A DNA stretch of 64,000 bases from assembly GCA_963682175.1 (NCBI GenBank), contig OY821791.1, positions 15,838,542-15,902,541 on the forward strand, read 5' to 3'. How positions within the stretch are numbered: position 1 is the stretch's first letter; each line of letters starts with the position of its first letter. Shown one piece after another: positions 10,581-23,048 of the stretch. The DNA is from Triglochin maritima. Lineage: Eukaryota > Streptophyta > Magnoliopsida > Alismatales > Juncaginaceae. The notes under the pieces were generated by a model that had not been told where the DNA came from, did not search any database, and saw only the letters and a list, made by a program, of their open reading frames with translations. The translations under genes were made by a program, and so were the position numbers.

Positions 10581-12035
10581 TAGGGGTGCACACGGGTCGG
10601 GTTGGGTCGGGTTGGAGGTGAAACCCGACCCAACCCGAAAATTTCGGGTTAGGGGAAAACCCAACCCGAACCCGAACCGGTTCGGGTTGAACCCAACCCG
10701 ACCCGAAATTTTCGGGTCGGGTTGGGTTGGGTCGGGTTGAACCCGAAAATTTGACATGAAGTATTTGCACACCAAGTGCTAAATAATTCCTGAAATGTAA
10801 GCAATAAAAATGATATGGATATTCCAAAAACCACAACCATTCAATCCTAACTTATATAAATTGATTTCAATCCTAAATTAAAAACAAACAACCAAGTGAA
10901 ACAACTACATAACTTCAAACACACCTTAAATGAATACAACTTCAAAATCAGCAAGCAATAGACAATAGTTCAAGCCTTCAAGGTGTCAAGCCAAGAAGCA
11001 ATAAGTTCAAAATAACTTCAAAATCTAACAATTAACTTAAAACACGATGCCATGAAACAATCCTAATTCCGACATAACATCCAATATTCGTAATGACTAA
11101 ATAAAATTAAACATTACATCATTATTCATTGTACATAACAACAACATCAAACTGGAAATTCCAGAATGAAAACCCTAACCCTAATCCTACACATGGTTTA
11201 ACCCTAACAAATATGTTTAAATAAAAGCATCAAAACAACATCATTATTCATTGTACATGTAAAACACAAGAATGAAAACCCTAACCCTAACTCCAGAAAT
11301 TCCACAAATTCCACAAAACGGAACACTAATCCGAAATTCCAGAAATTTAGCATCAAAACCCTAACAACAACCCTAGCCGTAACCCTAACAATAATCGGAA
11401 CCCTAACAGTAACCCTTACTAAAACCCTAACAGTAACGCTAACCCTAAATGGAAGTTTGAAATTACCTGCACCGAGTTTGAAGAGGACGCCGTGTTGGTG
11501 AAGCAGGATCGACGACTAACGGCGGCGTCTGACGGTGACCTTCAACCGGGCGACGATATGGAGAGAGACGGACGGCGATGATATGAAGCGTGAGGGAGAG
11601 GAGGAACTAGAGCGGGAGAGGGATGCACCGACGGGGGATCGAACGTGAGCGTGAGGGGGATCGACCGGTAGGGAGATCGAGCGTGAGTGTGAGGTCGGGA
11701 ATTGGGGGTGCTGTGGTCGGGAGGGATTTGGGGGTCGGGAGCTTTTCGCAACAAGAAGCACTGAAGCAGTTGTGGAATCGGGTAGCCGGGTAGGGTTTGC
11801 TTATATTTGAGCGGGTATTTGGGTCAAGGGTTAATGGGTATTCGGGTTATTAGTGGGTATACGGGTCAGAGGGCATTTTTTTAGCGGGTTCGGGTCTGGT
11901 TGGGTCAACCCGACCCCTTCAACCCGAACCCGACCCGAAAATTCGGGTTTCAGAAATTTTTAACCCAACCCAACCCGACCCGACCAGTCGGGTTCGGGTC
12001 GGTTTCGGGTTCAACCCGACCCGTGTGCACCCCTA
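10581..12035. mobile_element. Non-autonomous hAT element (1,455 bp, TSD ATGGCGGG)
   Basis: The ends are TAGGGGTGCACACGGG and its reverse complement, flanked by perfect 8-bp repeats ATGGCGGG (10,573-10,580 and 12,036-12,043). Both subterminal regions, about 170 and 150 bp, are packed with GGGTCGGGTTGGG-type repeats in opposite orientation. This is the arrangement hAT transposases use as binding arrays. The interior has several CCCTAAC-type runs (11,160-11,450) and a GC-rich stretch at 11,480-11,780 whose minus strand reads as a proline/serine-rich frame. That resembles a captured promoter or 5' gene end, which is only inference. Confidence 0.88.
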
Positions 12036-12043
12036 ATGGCGGG

Positions 12044-12956
12044 TATGTACTCTTTTAAGTTTAACCTACGAATATGGAAAGGGGAACCGATGGTCACGTG
12101 CTAAGCAGAAATCTTCACGTGGGTGTGTCTTTGCAAAGTCTTATGTCGATCGTGGAAGTGTGGGAACGTACGTCCATGGTTGCATGAGCAGATACGTGCT
12201 TCCAATAGAATCCATGCATTAAGCTGTAGTTTAGAACAACAGGTGTTTCAATTTTGCAAGTCTCTGCTTTCTCGCAACGTAGGTTTACGTGCTAATAGTC
12301 AACAACCTATAATAAAAATTCTTTTTCTTTCTCTCTTCTTCTTCTTTTCCTCCTTCAAAAACAAAAGGGTTGATTTTCATACTTGTGCACGTTGGTGTTG
12401 GGATTGATGTAACCTTGGTGTTGGTACCGAAACTTTCTGATTTCAAGACTTTAATATAACCTTAAAACTGCTTTTATGATTACTCAAATACTTTAAAAAA
12501 AAGGTTTAGGTTTGAGGACTTCAAATTAGTGAGTTCCAAAGTTTATCATAAGTTTCAATCTTTAAGACTTCTTTCTTAGAAGATTTCCTAAACTATTTTG
12601 GTTTTAACTTTTATGACACAGCTCAATATGATTGTTGTTCAATCATTTTACTTAGCTATACATTTGAAAATCATATAACAAAATAAAAATCACACATGCG
12701 ATCGAAGCAATCGAGTTTCAAAGGACTAAACCAAAAGGTACCACTTTATTTAATAAATATCATATCGGGTTATGGGTTGTGGCAGGGCTACGTAGTAACC
12801 AGGGGATCAGTGGCCGCGATGCCGAATTTTAATATTGTAATGTGCATAATTTAAAAGGCAATAAATTGCATAAGTTTAAAATAATAAATTGCATAATTTT
12901 CAATGATGGCAAATAAAAAAGTATGTTTACATTAGCACTTGAAAAGATATGTTAAA
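12044..12956. other. No recognisable gene
   Basis: AT-rich sequence lies between the hAT element and the Athila 5' LTR. The short open frame near 12,123-12,407 has no recognisable domain. The last bases before the LTR (TTAAA) are the candidate target site of element A. Confidence 0.5.
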
Positions 12957-14356
12957 TGATTGACATCATTTCATGCTTACATTTGTATTATATATTCATT
13001 ATCTTTCACCTAAATAATGTTACGTAACGAGTTTTATGTTTGAATTTCAGAAATAAATAACTTTGAAGATAAGAGGCATAAAAAGAATCAAAAGCATAAA
13101 AAAAGACTGAGTTATGAGACTCGAGGACTAAGATGCAAGATCGAAGGACTTGAATGTAAAATCGAAGGACCAATGAGCAAACAAGAATACTTCACACTAT
13201 CATGGGGAGTATTTTGGCAATTCTATTCGGGTCGGAGCTCCAGCAAGCGAAGTAGATGAATCAAAGACAAACAAAGACATCTAGAAAAGCCCAGAAGAAA
13301 ACCCAGCGCAATCCAAACCCTGTAGACCGCCAATTAGTGGTCTAGGACCGCTGATTGGCAGTCCGGGTTGTTCCGGATCCGCTAAGATTTCTTTGGGTCG
13401 TGTATCAGAGTGTGTTTAGTCTACTTCTGGTATATGTTTAGTCTCATACCGGGGGATTGTCCCGGATTACTTTTCTCTATGGTTATAAATATAACTCTCC
13501 CTCATCTCTTGTATCATATCTCTCTCTTGGTGGTCATCCTCTCTAATAGGAGTAAAAGTCTTGAAGCAAAAACCCTGGTGGAGAGAAACTACTTGTAATT
13601 GAGTGAGTAATAATAGATTTTTTGTTAAGTTTTCTTCATATTGTCTTGTTTTTTCAATTCTTGCATAATTAGTTAATTTTTTATTTTAGTCTTCTTATAA
13701 TTAGTTTAAGCATGTTTTATTTCCTTAGTATAAATGTCAGTTTAAATATGTGTGAGTAGTTTCATCCCCTTTGGGGGTGGAGTAGATGTATATACATGTT
13801 ATGTAGATGGAATGAATGCTAGACATTGTTGTTTGTGAGAAATGTTAGTATGCTTGTTTGAATTAATAAGAACTTTTACTTGATGGTTTCTGTCATAATG
13901 TTTAGGTACATTCCATGCTTGTTTATGTTCTTAATAACAAACTTGTCATGCTCATATTAATCACCAAGGTTAGTGCTTTAAATGATAGGTCTTGTCATTA
14001 GGTACTTCTTATGCATTAACAAACACTAACTACACTTGAGCTTATCGTATGCATTCACCACACTTATTTCATGTGTACACACACACTCCACTCCTTAGGA
14101 GTTTTTCCCATTCCTGAGATTTATCTTTCTTCTTAGTAGTTGTTTAACTTAGTTTAGTTCATTTCGTGCTTTCATTTCCTCATTTCTAGTTTACTAGTTT
14201 AGTTTAGTGTAGTTTAGTTAATCAATCATTTCTCTCCTTTCTTTCTCACTCGGCTTCGAAGAAACTAAAGTCGACACACCTCCCTGTGGATCGACCCGTA
14301 ATTGTCACTGCTTCAACACGGTCGTGCACTTGCAGTTAATTAAAATGAATCAATCA
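12957..14356 (+). mobile_element. Athila-type element A, 5' LTR (1,400 bp)
   Basis: It begins TGATTGACATC and ends GAATCAATCA. It is followed six bases later by an Asp-tRNA primer-binding site, and a diverged second copy lies at 29,633-30,960. A pair of dyads (GACCGCC...GGTC type) starts at 13,325 and 13,346. The many substitutions between the two LTRs by eye make this an old insertion compared with B. Confidence 0.9.
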
Positions 14357-14362
14357 AGTTTT

Positions 14363-14380
14363 TGGCGTCGTTGCCGGGGA
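14363..14380 (+). other. Primer-binding site of element A (tRNA-Asp)
   Basis: TGGCGTCGTTGCCGGGGA is complementary to the 3' end of plant tRNA-Asp including CCA, with one mismatch (T where C is expected). Asp priming is usual in the Athila/Tat lineage. Confidence 0.85.
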
Positions 14381-15437
14381 GGTGTACTGTCCAGACTTTG
14401 GTTTGGACGATTCGAGTGGTTTTTAATTTTTGTTTGTAGTTGTGTTCTGTTTCAGGAGGCTCCAAGGATCAGGAGATGTTACCATGAGAAGTCGGGAGTG
14501 GAGAAGGATCAAACAGACCGCCAATCAGTGGTTATGGACCGCCAATTGGTGGCCTGGTGAAATCAAAATTCTCTCTCATTTTTTCTGGTCGTTTCTACAT
14601 TTACTAGGTTATCTAGGGGCTCAATTTGGCATATTCTGACTTATAGTTTGCCCCCAGATTAACAATCAAGTCCCTTGAATCAACTTGGACCTTAAAACTC
14701 AAAACAAAAGAGTAGATCAATTGTCATCTAGGTCATGCATCATTTGTAGATCTTGCACACATTTGTCTTTTCTTTGCTTTACATTTTTGTTGTTGATTGC
14801 TGGCGTGAGGTACGTACACCCAATTCTCTCATTCATGCATGTTTAGATCATGCATTAGTTAGTAAGGTGCATCAGGACAAGAGTGCGTTGAGCGTTTGAT
14901 TGGAGAGTTGATTGCTAGATTTAAGATCAAAACGCTACTAAGGAGGGGTTGTCCCATAAAAGATAAGGTGGGGGATTTCATCACCCTTTCCTTGGCCCCA
15001 AAAATCACTCTTAATAAAGCCTTAATTCTAAAAGCAAGTAGACATTGGCCCTAAGGAATTCGGACGCACTATGAGAGTGATCTAGTTGAGACCGTCATGG
15101 CCTGATCGACGTTGCCTACCTTTTCGATAGTAGAAGGTACTGGATCTCCGGATCTGGTATCACTTGCTGGGCATTGCGGTCTTCGTTGTAGGGAGGTGAG
15201 GCGTGTCGAGACTAGGGATCTTGAAGTTAGGTGTCGTCTAACCGAAGGACCCATAGCCATACATTGTTTGAACCGTGCTTGCTAGATTAGGCTTCTACCT
15301 TCAGCTATTCCCCACACTAGCTTTAAGGATTCTTCATTCCTCATCTGAGTCCTCTCCTCATCTATATTCTACGAGTAGTCTCCTCCTCTGAGTACAACTT
15401 CTGTTGTGTGTTATTTTAGAGTCGAGTCGAGCATTTT
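14381..15437 (+). other. Element A leader with a twin dyad
   Basis: This untranslated leader runs between primer-binding site and gag. Two dyads (GACCGCCAAT...) start at 14,516 and 14,537, 21 bp apart, the same spacing as the LTR pair. The remainder shows no recognisable structure. Confidence 0.6.
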
Positions 15438-17376
15438 ATGCGATGTTGGGCTCGTTCTGGTGAGAGCGCTCGACTTGAGAGAGTGCATTTTTCTGAGATG
15501 GACAGTCTAGGTGATCAGTCATTTCCGCCTCGTGCTCTTTTGGAGCATGAGGCCGAGTCGTCTAGTGGGGATGGGGGAGACGGGGTTTCATATATGAATT
15601 ACCTCGGTCCACTCCCACCACCACGTAGACCTCCTCCTCCTCTGACTCGAGAGGAAGAGGGATTCGGTTAGGATCGAGTTTTTGGTGCACCACCACCTTT
15701 AGCTCGACAAGATAGACCGATGACTTTGTAGGAGCGGACCCATCCTGTTCGGGCCGCGCAGCCTTGTTGCATAGTTCTTCCCCCAGCTCGCGGTAACAAC
15801 TATGAGCTGAAACCTCAATATGTGAGCATGCTTCCTACCTTCACTGCCAATAAGGAGGATCCGTATATATTTATACGTGAATTCGAGGAAGTATGCGCCA
15901 TGTTCATGCTTCAAAAACTTGATGAGGATTCAGTCCGGTTGATGATGATTTATTTCGCGTTGAAGGATAACACGAAGAAATGGATGTACAGTCTCCCGAC
16001 GAGCTCTATCGGTCTTGGAATGACTTTGTGACCGTATTTCTGAAGAGATTTTTCTCTCAAAGGAAAACTCAACAGATACGACACCAGATACATCAAATGT
16101 ATCAGACTGAGACCAAATGTTTTCATGCTTTCTTTGAGAGGTTCAAGGACCTTCTCTAGCAGTGCCCTCATCTACAACACCCGCACATTGTGGGAGTCGA
16201 TGTGTCAAGGTGATTTCCAAATGAAACTCATCAACGAGGCGTGGGACACTTTTGAGTTAATGGCTGAACGTACCTTTGAGTGGGACACCATGAGAGAGCC
16301 ACCAGCCGCCAGGTCTTCTGGTCGGGTTGGATCATATCAAGTTGAGTCAACTATTGTGTCTGAGGCGAACTTGGCGGCTCTCATGTGTAGGATTGAGAAT
16401 TTAGAGTTGGACCGAGCTTTTGTAGCTCAGGTCGCTACTCCTTGCTGTAGTAGGTGTGGACTTACGGGCCATGATGACTTGGAATGCGCTTACGCTCCAA
16501 GGGTACTGAGCATGCAAATGCGATGTATCAACAGAGGCCCCGTAATGACCCGTACAGTCACTCCTACAACCCGGGATAGCATAACCATCCTAACTTCTCT
16601 TGGGGGCCTAGTGGGGGTCACGGTCAGAGCTCGCACGCTCAACCTCAACCTCCACCTTATCAACCTTCACGCCCATCGGCGACCTACCAACCCCCACATC
16701 AAAGGTCTCAGCACCATAATTACCAACCTGCTCATGCCTCATCGTCAGATTATTCTAATCAAACTCCACTACCCCAGTGGGTTGACCCGAAGGACCCCAC
16801 TCTAGAACAAACCCTTCAAGTATTTATATAGAGCATACAAACCATGTTTGCGGCCAGATACAATTTGGTCAAAGCATTGAAAATGCAAGTTAGCCAATTG
16901 TCTCATCATCTCCATGAAAGCGAGAAGGGTCAGTTACCGAGTCAACCTGTGGTAAATCCTAGGGGTCAACCTGCTTAGGTTAGGCAAATGTGCACAATGT
17001 TGAAAGTGACCCTTCCCAACATGCAAATGTTGTCCATACCTTAAGATCGGGAAGGGTTGTTGACAACAATGTGGAAATGCCTGAATCCAACCCTGTTGGT
17101 GACTCTTCCGAGGAGGGTCACGAGTCTTTCAAGGAACCTCATTCTGAGACTCCTCCTCATGATAGTTATGTCCCAAAGGTATTCCTTTATAGGTTGACTA
17201 AAAAATGTGATGAGCATTGGGACAAAATCTTTGAGGTACTTAGGCAAGTCAAGGTGAACATCTCGTTGTTGGACATTGTTAGCAAATGCCACCATTTGCC
17301 AAGTTCCTTAGGGACCTTTGTACCGTTACGAGAAGAACAAATGTTCCCAAAAAGGCATTTTTGGCCGCCAATTTGA
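15438..17376 (+). pseudogene. Element A gag, broken
   Basis: The decayed Athila gag can be followed beside the intact gag of B. Landmarks are YVSMLPTF...KEDPY(I)FIREFEEVCAM (15,820-15,905), the capsid stretch LKDNTKKWMYSLP (about 15,960-16,000), a frame change after about 16,020 (VFLKRFFSQRKT), and a second frame from 16,125 with LINEAWDTFELMAE. A CCHC knuckle CSRCGLTGHDDLEC lies at about 16,445-16,490. Further changes lead to LRSGRVVDNN (about 17,040) and YVPKVFLYRLTKK...EVLRQVKVNISLLD (17,165-17,275). Several stops and at least two frame shifts break it. In an active element it would form the virus-like particle. Confidence 0.85.
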
Positions 17377-17439
17377 GCTCGATATTGACAAAACCCATGC
17401 AAGTCAAATACAAGGATCCAGTGTCCAACTGTCTCTTGC

Positions 17440-17830
17440 ATGATCGGTAATGTGACAATTCCTCAACCTCTATTGGATTTGGGAGCATATGTGAACCTCT
17501 TGCCCTACTCTGTCTATGTCAACCTTGGAATAGGCGATCTTAAACCAACGTGAACAACCCTCTAGTTGGCTGACAAATTCGTCAAGATTCCACGAGGGAG
17601 TGTGGAGGACGTTCTTATTAAAGTGGGTGAGTTCGTATTTCCAGTTGATTTCATCATCTTGGATATTGAACCTGTGTCCAACCCACAAGGACAAATCCCA
17701 GTGATCCTTGGGAGACATTTTCTTGCGACATCTAATGCTTTGATCAATTGTCGCAATGGCTTGATGAGGTTGTCTTTTGGAAACCTCACGGTGGATTTCA
17801 ACATCTTTACTCTTGGTAAGCAACCCGGGC
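17440..17830 (+). pseudogene. Element A aspartic protease, broken
   Basis: The retropepsin segment has LLDLGAYVNLLPYSVY (17,466-17,520), where D-L-G-A replaces the usual D-[ST]-G and matches DLGAS in B. Next come an in-frame stop, VKIPRGSVEDVLIKVGEFVFPVDF, VILGRHFLATSNALINCRNG and LSFGNLTVDFNIF. It lines up with the C-terminal third of the 24,130-26,694 protein. Stops lie near 17,551 and 17,563. Confidence 0.85.
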
Positions 17831-18121
17831 TCTTTGACGATGCAGTCAGAGCCAATTTCATTCAGGACAAGGATGAGCCTGAGTCATTAGGCATGTTCGA
17901 CTCACGCCGACATATTATTGAGGTGCCTAATGACCAGGTTGAGAGCGAAGAGGATCTTGAGAATCGGCCTGTGAATCTCTGGATGAGGAGGCAAGTCTGG
18001 GTGCTTGCTCCTCTTACCCCATGGCTCTTGAGCCACTTGAAAGTAACTCTGAATCCGACAAGGACCCACCTCGAGCTTAAACTGCTCCCCGATAACCTTA
18101 AGTACATCTTTTTAGGAGATA

Positions 18122-19216
18122 ATGAGAACTTGCCACTCATTATTGCTTATGATCTTGCTAAAGATCAAGAGATTGCCCTCAAAAAAAGTGCTCTTTGAAA
18201 ACAAAGAGGCTATTGGGTGGTCCTTGAAGGATATCAAGGGAATTAGCCCTGGTATTGTTCAGCATCGGATCCACATGGATGAGGATTCTAGGCCCCGCAG
18301 GGACCCACATAGAAGATTGAATCCTGTACTGAAAGAAGTCGTCCGAAAGGAGGTTCTCAAGTGCTTGTAGCATGGCATAATCTATCTTATCTCTGCTATT
18401 TTGTGGGTGAGTCCTGTCCATGTGGTTTCCAAGAAGTCAGGCATGACAGTTGTTGAGAATGACCATAATGAGCTTATCCCGACACGCCTGCAAACTGGCT
18501 GGCGACTTTGCGTTGATTATCGCAAGCTCAATGCGGCAACGCAAAAAGATCATTTCCCATTGTCATTCATTGATCAGATGTTGGAAAGATTGGTCGGACA
18601 TGAGTATTATTGTTTTCTAGATGGATACTTCGGTTAGAACCAAATTCTCATCGCCCCCGAGGATTAAGAGAAAACCACATTTACATGTCCATTTGGCACG
18701 TTTGCCTACCGTCGCATGCCCTTTGGGTTATGTAGTGCGTTGGCAACGTTTCAAAGGTGTATGATCAACATCTTCTACGATATGGTAGAGTGTTTCCTTG
18801 AGATTTTCATGGATGACTTTTCCATATTTAGCGCTTCCTTTGATGAGTGTCTTCGTCACTTGAGCATTGTCCTCAAGCGATGCCGTGAGAAGAACCTCGT
18901 TCTCAATTGGGAGAAATGTCACTTCATGGTGAATTGAGGGATTGTATTTGGACATGTGGTCTCAAGTAGGGGAATTGAGGTTGATCCCGCCAAAGTGGGT
19001 CTGATTGCTAATCTCCCACCGCCACGTAATGTGAAGGATATCCGCGCCTTTTTGGGGCATGCTGGATTTTATCGGTGGTTCATTCGGGATTTTAGCAAAA
19101 TTTCTCGACCTCTCACCGCCTTGTTGGCTAAGGATGTCATTTTTGAGTTCACACCGGATTGCCACCATGCCTTGTTGACATTGAAGAAAGAGTTGACTTT
19201 CAGCTCCCATAATTAA
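18122..19216 (+). pseudogene. Element A reverse transcriptase, broken
   Basis: The Athila reverse transcriptase blocks appear in order: IGWSLKDIKGISP, HRIHMDED, WRLCVDYRKLNAAT (about 18,500), FIDQMLERL, YYCFLDGYFG, TFTCPFGTFAYRRMPFGL, the catalytic FMDDF (about 18,808-18,822), and the thumb/connection stretch PPPRNVKDIRAFLGHAGFYRWFI. The frame is largely kept but interrupted by stops near 18,368, 18,637, 18,665 and 18,936. The FMDD active site and the NAATQKDHFPL wording indicate Athila. A second FMDD-type copy is absent from B. Confidence 0.9.
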
Positions 19217-19223
19217 GGCACCG

Positions 19224-19625
19224 GTGTGGACTGAACCCTTTGAGTTGATGTGTGATGCATCTGACTTCGCTGTGGGAGCAGTGCTTGGGCAGCGATTGGA
19301 CAAATTACCTCATGTGATCTACTATGCCAGTAGAACACTCAATGATGCCCAATTGAACTACACTGTGACCGAGAAGGAATTCTTAGCGATCATATTCGCT
19401 TTGGAGAAATTCCGGTCGTACTTGATTGGCTCCCACGTGATTATCTATTCTGATCACACAACCATCAAGCACCTCATGGCAAATAAAGATGCAAAATCCT
19501 GACTCTTGAGATCGAACTCTTGAGATGGATCTTGTTGTTACAAGAATTCGATCTCGAGATTCGGGATAAAAAAGGGTTTGAAAATGTTGTAGCAGACCAC
19601 ATGTCTCGTCTAGAGACAACCAACC
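19224..19625 (+). pseudogene. Element A RNase H, broken
   Basis: FELMCDASDFAVGAVLGQ carries the first catalytic aspartate. It is followed by YYASRTLNDAQLNYTVTEKEFLAIIFALEKFRSYL and the IYSDHTTIKHLM block. A frame change after about 19,500 leads to [11 protein letters not shown] and a [12 protein letters not shown] tail. It degrades the RNA strand during reverse transcription in active relatives. Confidence 0.85.
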
Positions 19626-19705
19626 CACAGGGCCAAATTATTAATGACAAATTTCCTGACGAGCGGTTGTTCACGATCTAAGATAACTCTTGGTTTGCCG
19701 ACATC

Positions 19706-20996
19706 GTGAACTACCTCGTGACCGAGCAACTTTCTGTGGGTTGGTCAAAATCTGACCAAACAAAATTTAGATCTTATCTCAGATTCTTTCATTGGGACGA
19801 CCCCTACCTATTCAAATACTACTCTGACCAAATTTTTAGGCGGTGCATCCCAGATAACGAGTTCCAAAGTGTGCTCCATTTCTGCCACTCTAAGGCATGT
19901 GGGGGACACTTTGGATCGAAGAAAACTGCCGCCAAGGTGCTCCAATCTGGATTCTACTAGCCTTCTCTTTTCAAAGATGCTTACGACTTTTGTAAGCAAT
20001 GTCATAGGTGTCAGCACCTTGGAAGGATTAGTCGACGTGACATGATGCCTTTGCAAAATGTCCTTGTTATCTACATCTTCGATGTGTGGGGCATCAACTT
20101 TCTGGGTCCCTTCCCGAATTCGTTCGGGAATGTTTACATTCTGGTGGTCGTTGACTATGTGTCTAAGTGGGATGAGGTTATCCCCACAAAGACCAATGAC
20201 AACAAGGTGGTCACCAAATTTTTAAGGGACATTTTTTCGCGATTTGGTACTCCTCATACCATAATCAGCGATAGGGATACCCACTTCTGTAATCGCTCCT
20301 TTGAACGCTTATGAGGAAATATTTGATCACCAACAAGCTTGCAACCCCATAACATCCGCAAACCAGTGGGCAGGTCGAAGTCTCTAACCGTCAATTATAG
20401 AAATCCTTGAGAAGACGGTTAATTTCTCGAGGAAGAATTGGTCAACTAAGTTGAATGACGCATTGTGGGCCTTCCGCACCGCGTATAAGACCAGTTTTGG
20501 GTATGTCCCCATATCGGGTAGTATACAACAATGCTTGCCACCTACCCGTCGAGTTTGAGCATCATGCTTTCTGGCGATCAAGAACCTGAATATGGATCTT
20601 GATCAAGCAGGGGTGCAGCGTAAACTCGACATTGTGGAGTTGGAAGAGCTACGCAATGATGCGTATGAAAATGCCAAAATTCATATGTCTCGAGCCAAGT
20701 TGTTTCACGATCGCATGATTATGCGAAATGTGTTTACGGTCGGGCAGAAGGTGTTGCTCTACAATTCCCGGCTTCATCTGTTTGCGGGTATGCTTCGCAT
20801 TCGCTGGTCTGACCCTTTTATTGTCCAAACTGTGTTTCCTCATGGAGCAGTTGACATCCTGAACCCAGGGAATGGGGACGTGTTCAAAGTTAATGAACAC
20901 CTCAAGCCCTACTTGGATGGGGCACCAATTCAAGTCGAGGAGGTCATGTTCCTTCGTGAACCTCTCTCGCACTCAACCATTCATGTTCCTGCATGA
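19706..20996 (+). pseudogene. Element A integrase, broken
   Basis: The zinc-binding region is HFCHSKACGGHFGSKKTA...CKQCHRCQ (about 19,876-20,020). It is followed by the DDE core (VWGINFLGPFP; DYVSKWDE; IISDRDTHFC). After about 20,313 several shifts and stops damage the third catalytic region. The C-terminal domain is clear again from 20,592 (RNDAYENAKIHMSRAKLFHDRMI, VGQKVLLYNSRL, RIRWSDPFIVQTVFPHGAVDI, FKVNEHLKPYL). No chromodomain follows, as expected for Athila. Confidence 0.87.
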
Positions 20997-21850
20997 ATGG
21001 TTGAGCTTTCATGTTTGTAAAGTTTTCTTCAGAAAAAAAGAAAAAGAATAAGAAAAAAGAAGACTCCTTTAGTGAGCATCGATTGTTGTGGGCTCCAACC
21101 CTTGAGTATTTGGGCCCCATTTTTTGTTCACGTATTTGTATACCTTCTTTAGCATCTCAAAGGTTTTGAGGGAATTCGGGTTTGTGTCCATTACTATAAT
21201 CATGAACTTCCTGTCGCGCTTCATATTGGTGAGATCTTCCATTTTTCATGCATAAATCCATGTAGTATTTTGCTAGCATTCATTGAGGACAATGCATGAA
21301 GTAAGTGTGGGGGGTGTTTTACGTGTGTACATAGTCGAGTCATTTTCCTTTGATTTTGTTTTCTTTTATGTGCACTGTTAGGGTCATGTTAGTGTGCTGC
21401 ATTTAATATCTATATATCTGCTTGTCATGATCCTTGGGTGACTTGTCTTTTTTTGCTTGCCTAGTGCTTTAAAGAAGTCTACCATGATCTATACATTAAA
21501 GAAGTCTACCATGAACCTAGTGAGTCAATAATTTGTGTCTGTTAATATAAGGAAGTTTGTTGTAGTCAATGACCTTTTAACTCCTCTTGTGAGACATTAA
21601 GTGTAGAGGTTTTGGTTCATGTGTAGATAAGAAATAAGTGAGTAGGTGTTCTCTCTTCTCGCACGACTCCTATCACTTGGGAAATTAGGTATGAGGGAAC
21701 TTTGTACTTGGTGCTTTCGAGTCATCTTATTTGGGATGCACCGACCAAACTCCTGTTACACGGGTGATAGGGATTGCCCTATGTGGAGATGTGGGGAAAG
21801 TTGTACGTGATAGTGTAAGTCCTCATTGGCGATGATGCACGAAACCTGAC
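20997..21850 (+). other. Element A post-pol region, split by element B
   Basis: Non-coding sequence has a GTGTGGGGGGTG tract at about 21,309-21,320 preceded by GGACAATGCATG. The same phrase occurs in B (minus strand, about 24,020-24,055), which marks it as a conserved internal polypurine-like site of this lineage. The region resumes at 29,132 after B. No envelope-like frame is visible. Confidence 0.65.
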
Positions 21851-23032
21851 TGATGAAAATTAAATTTATACCGCAAGTGCACGGCGTCAATGAAGACGTG
21901 GCAAGTACGGGTCGAACACAAGGAGGGAGAGATTTCGTTGTTAGTGTTATTTCGATTGTGGGAGAGAAAGGAGAGAAGAATTAATTTGGGTTTTTGGGGT
22001 TTTTGATTTAATTATCTAAAGCAAGAAACAAGAACAATTAAAACTAAAAACAAGAATAAAGATGGAGAATTCCGTCGGGTGGAGGTCTAGACTTAGGTTT
22101 AGATTGGAGAATGGAGAAACTTGAAATAAATCATGTTAGTTATGAAGCATTACAAGATAAATGATTTAACATAAACTCAAGTAATCAAAATATACTAATC
22201 ACGAACTTAAAACAATAACATGCATTCATCTTCTCTACCCCTAATTCCATCACCTCCACCCTTTGGAAAGAGTTAGAAACTCATGGAGGGAGGAAGAAGA
22301 AGGGATCCTAGAGACATTAAGAAAAGAAAATTAAAACAAAACAAAATAAAACAGAATTTTATTACTAATGATCCAAGACCAAAGGTTCAAAGATGTGTTA
22401 CATTCGTCCTACAGGGCTATTTATAGCCGATACAGGGGATACCAATACATAAAAGGATAGTACACGCGTCGACCCGACACTGGACGAAAATCGGGCACAC
22501 AGATCACCTCTGGTGCGGCGAAATCGCCGCACAATGCATGGGAGGTGCGGCTAATTCGCCGCCCAGGTTGATGGGATCGGGTCCGGATTTCTGCGGTGCG
22601 TTTATGGCATGATTTGATCTTTATTTGCGCGTCTGGATGATTTGTTTCCATTCTTTTGAGCTCTGGATTAATTCCTTCCATTGTTGGAGATTTATATTTG
22701 ATTTTTCTTTTGACTTTCTCCACACAATAACTTGGTCCTTTTATTTTGCAATTAGGTCCTTGGCATTTTGCAATTAAGTCCTTGACCTTTTTGTAATTAG
22801 CTCCTTAAATGCTTTTATGCTTGGATGCATTTCTATTTGAAACCCGATAAACTTGAACTCGGTCTTTATGATAGAAATGAATCTTTTGCACGCGTTTATG
22901 CTCGGAATGTGGGTAATTTGCATCCAGGTCCCTGTATTCTGTAAATACGACTAAACACATACCTTAGTAGCATTTATTGATATAAAAGTAATCTAAATGA
23001 AAGACATATGATGCAATGTATGCAATGCATCA
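21851..23032 (-). repeat. Element B 3' LTR
   Basis: On the minus strand it runs TGATGCATTG to TTTTCATCA. It contains two dyads of the GTGCGGCG...CGCCGCAC type starting at 22,513 and 22,545. It differs from its partner by eye at five sites near 22,571, 22,629, 22,664, 22,675 and 22,807. Confidence 0.92.
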
Positions 23033-23048
23033 AATACCCCCACACCTA
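23033..23048 (-). other. Polypurine tract of element B
   Basis: On the minus strand the purine run GGTGTGGGGGTATT ends exactly at the TGATGCAT start of the 3' LTR. Element A has a GGTATGTGGGTATT counterpart just before its 3' LTR. Confidence 0.75.

Noticed and set aside
10542..10840. Minus-strand proline/arginine-rich frames
   Set aside because: They translate the GGGTCGGGTTGGG subterminal array of the hAT element.
11160..11450. CCCTAAC runs as interstitial telomere
   Set aside because: The runs are short and irregular (CCCTAAC, not long CCCTAAA arrays) and lie inside a hAT element. A captured promoter with telo-boxes is as likely.
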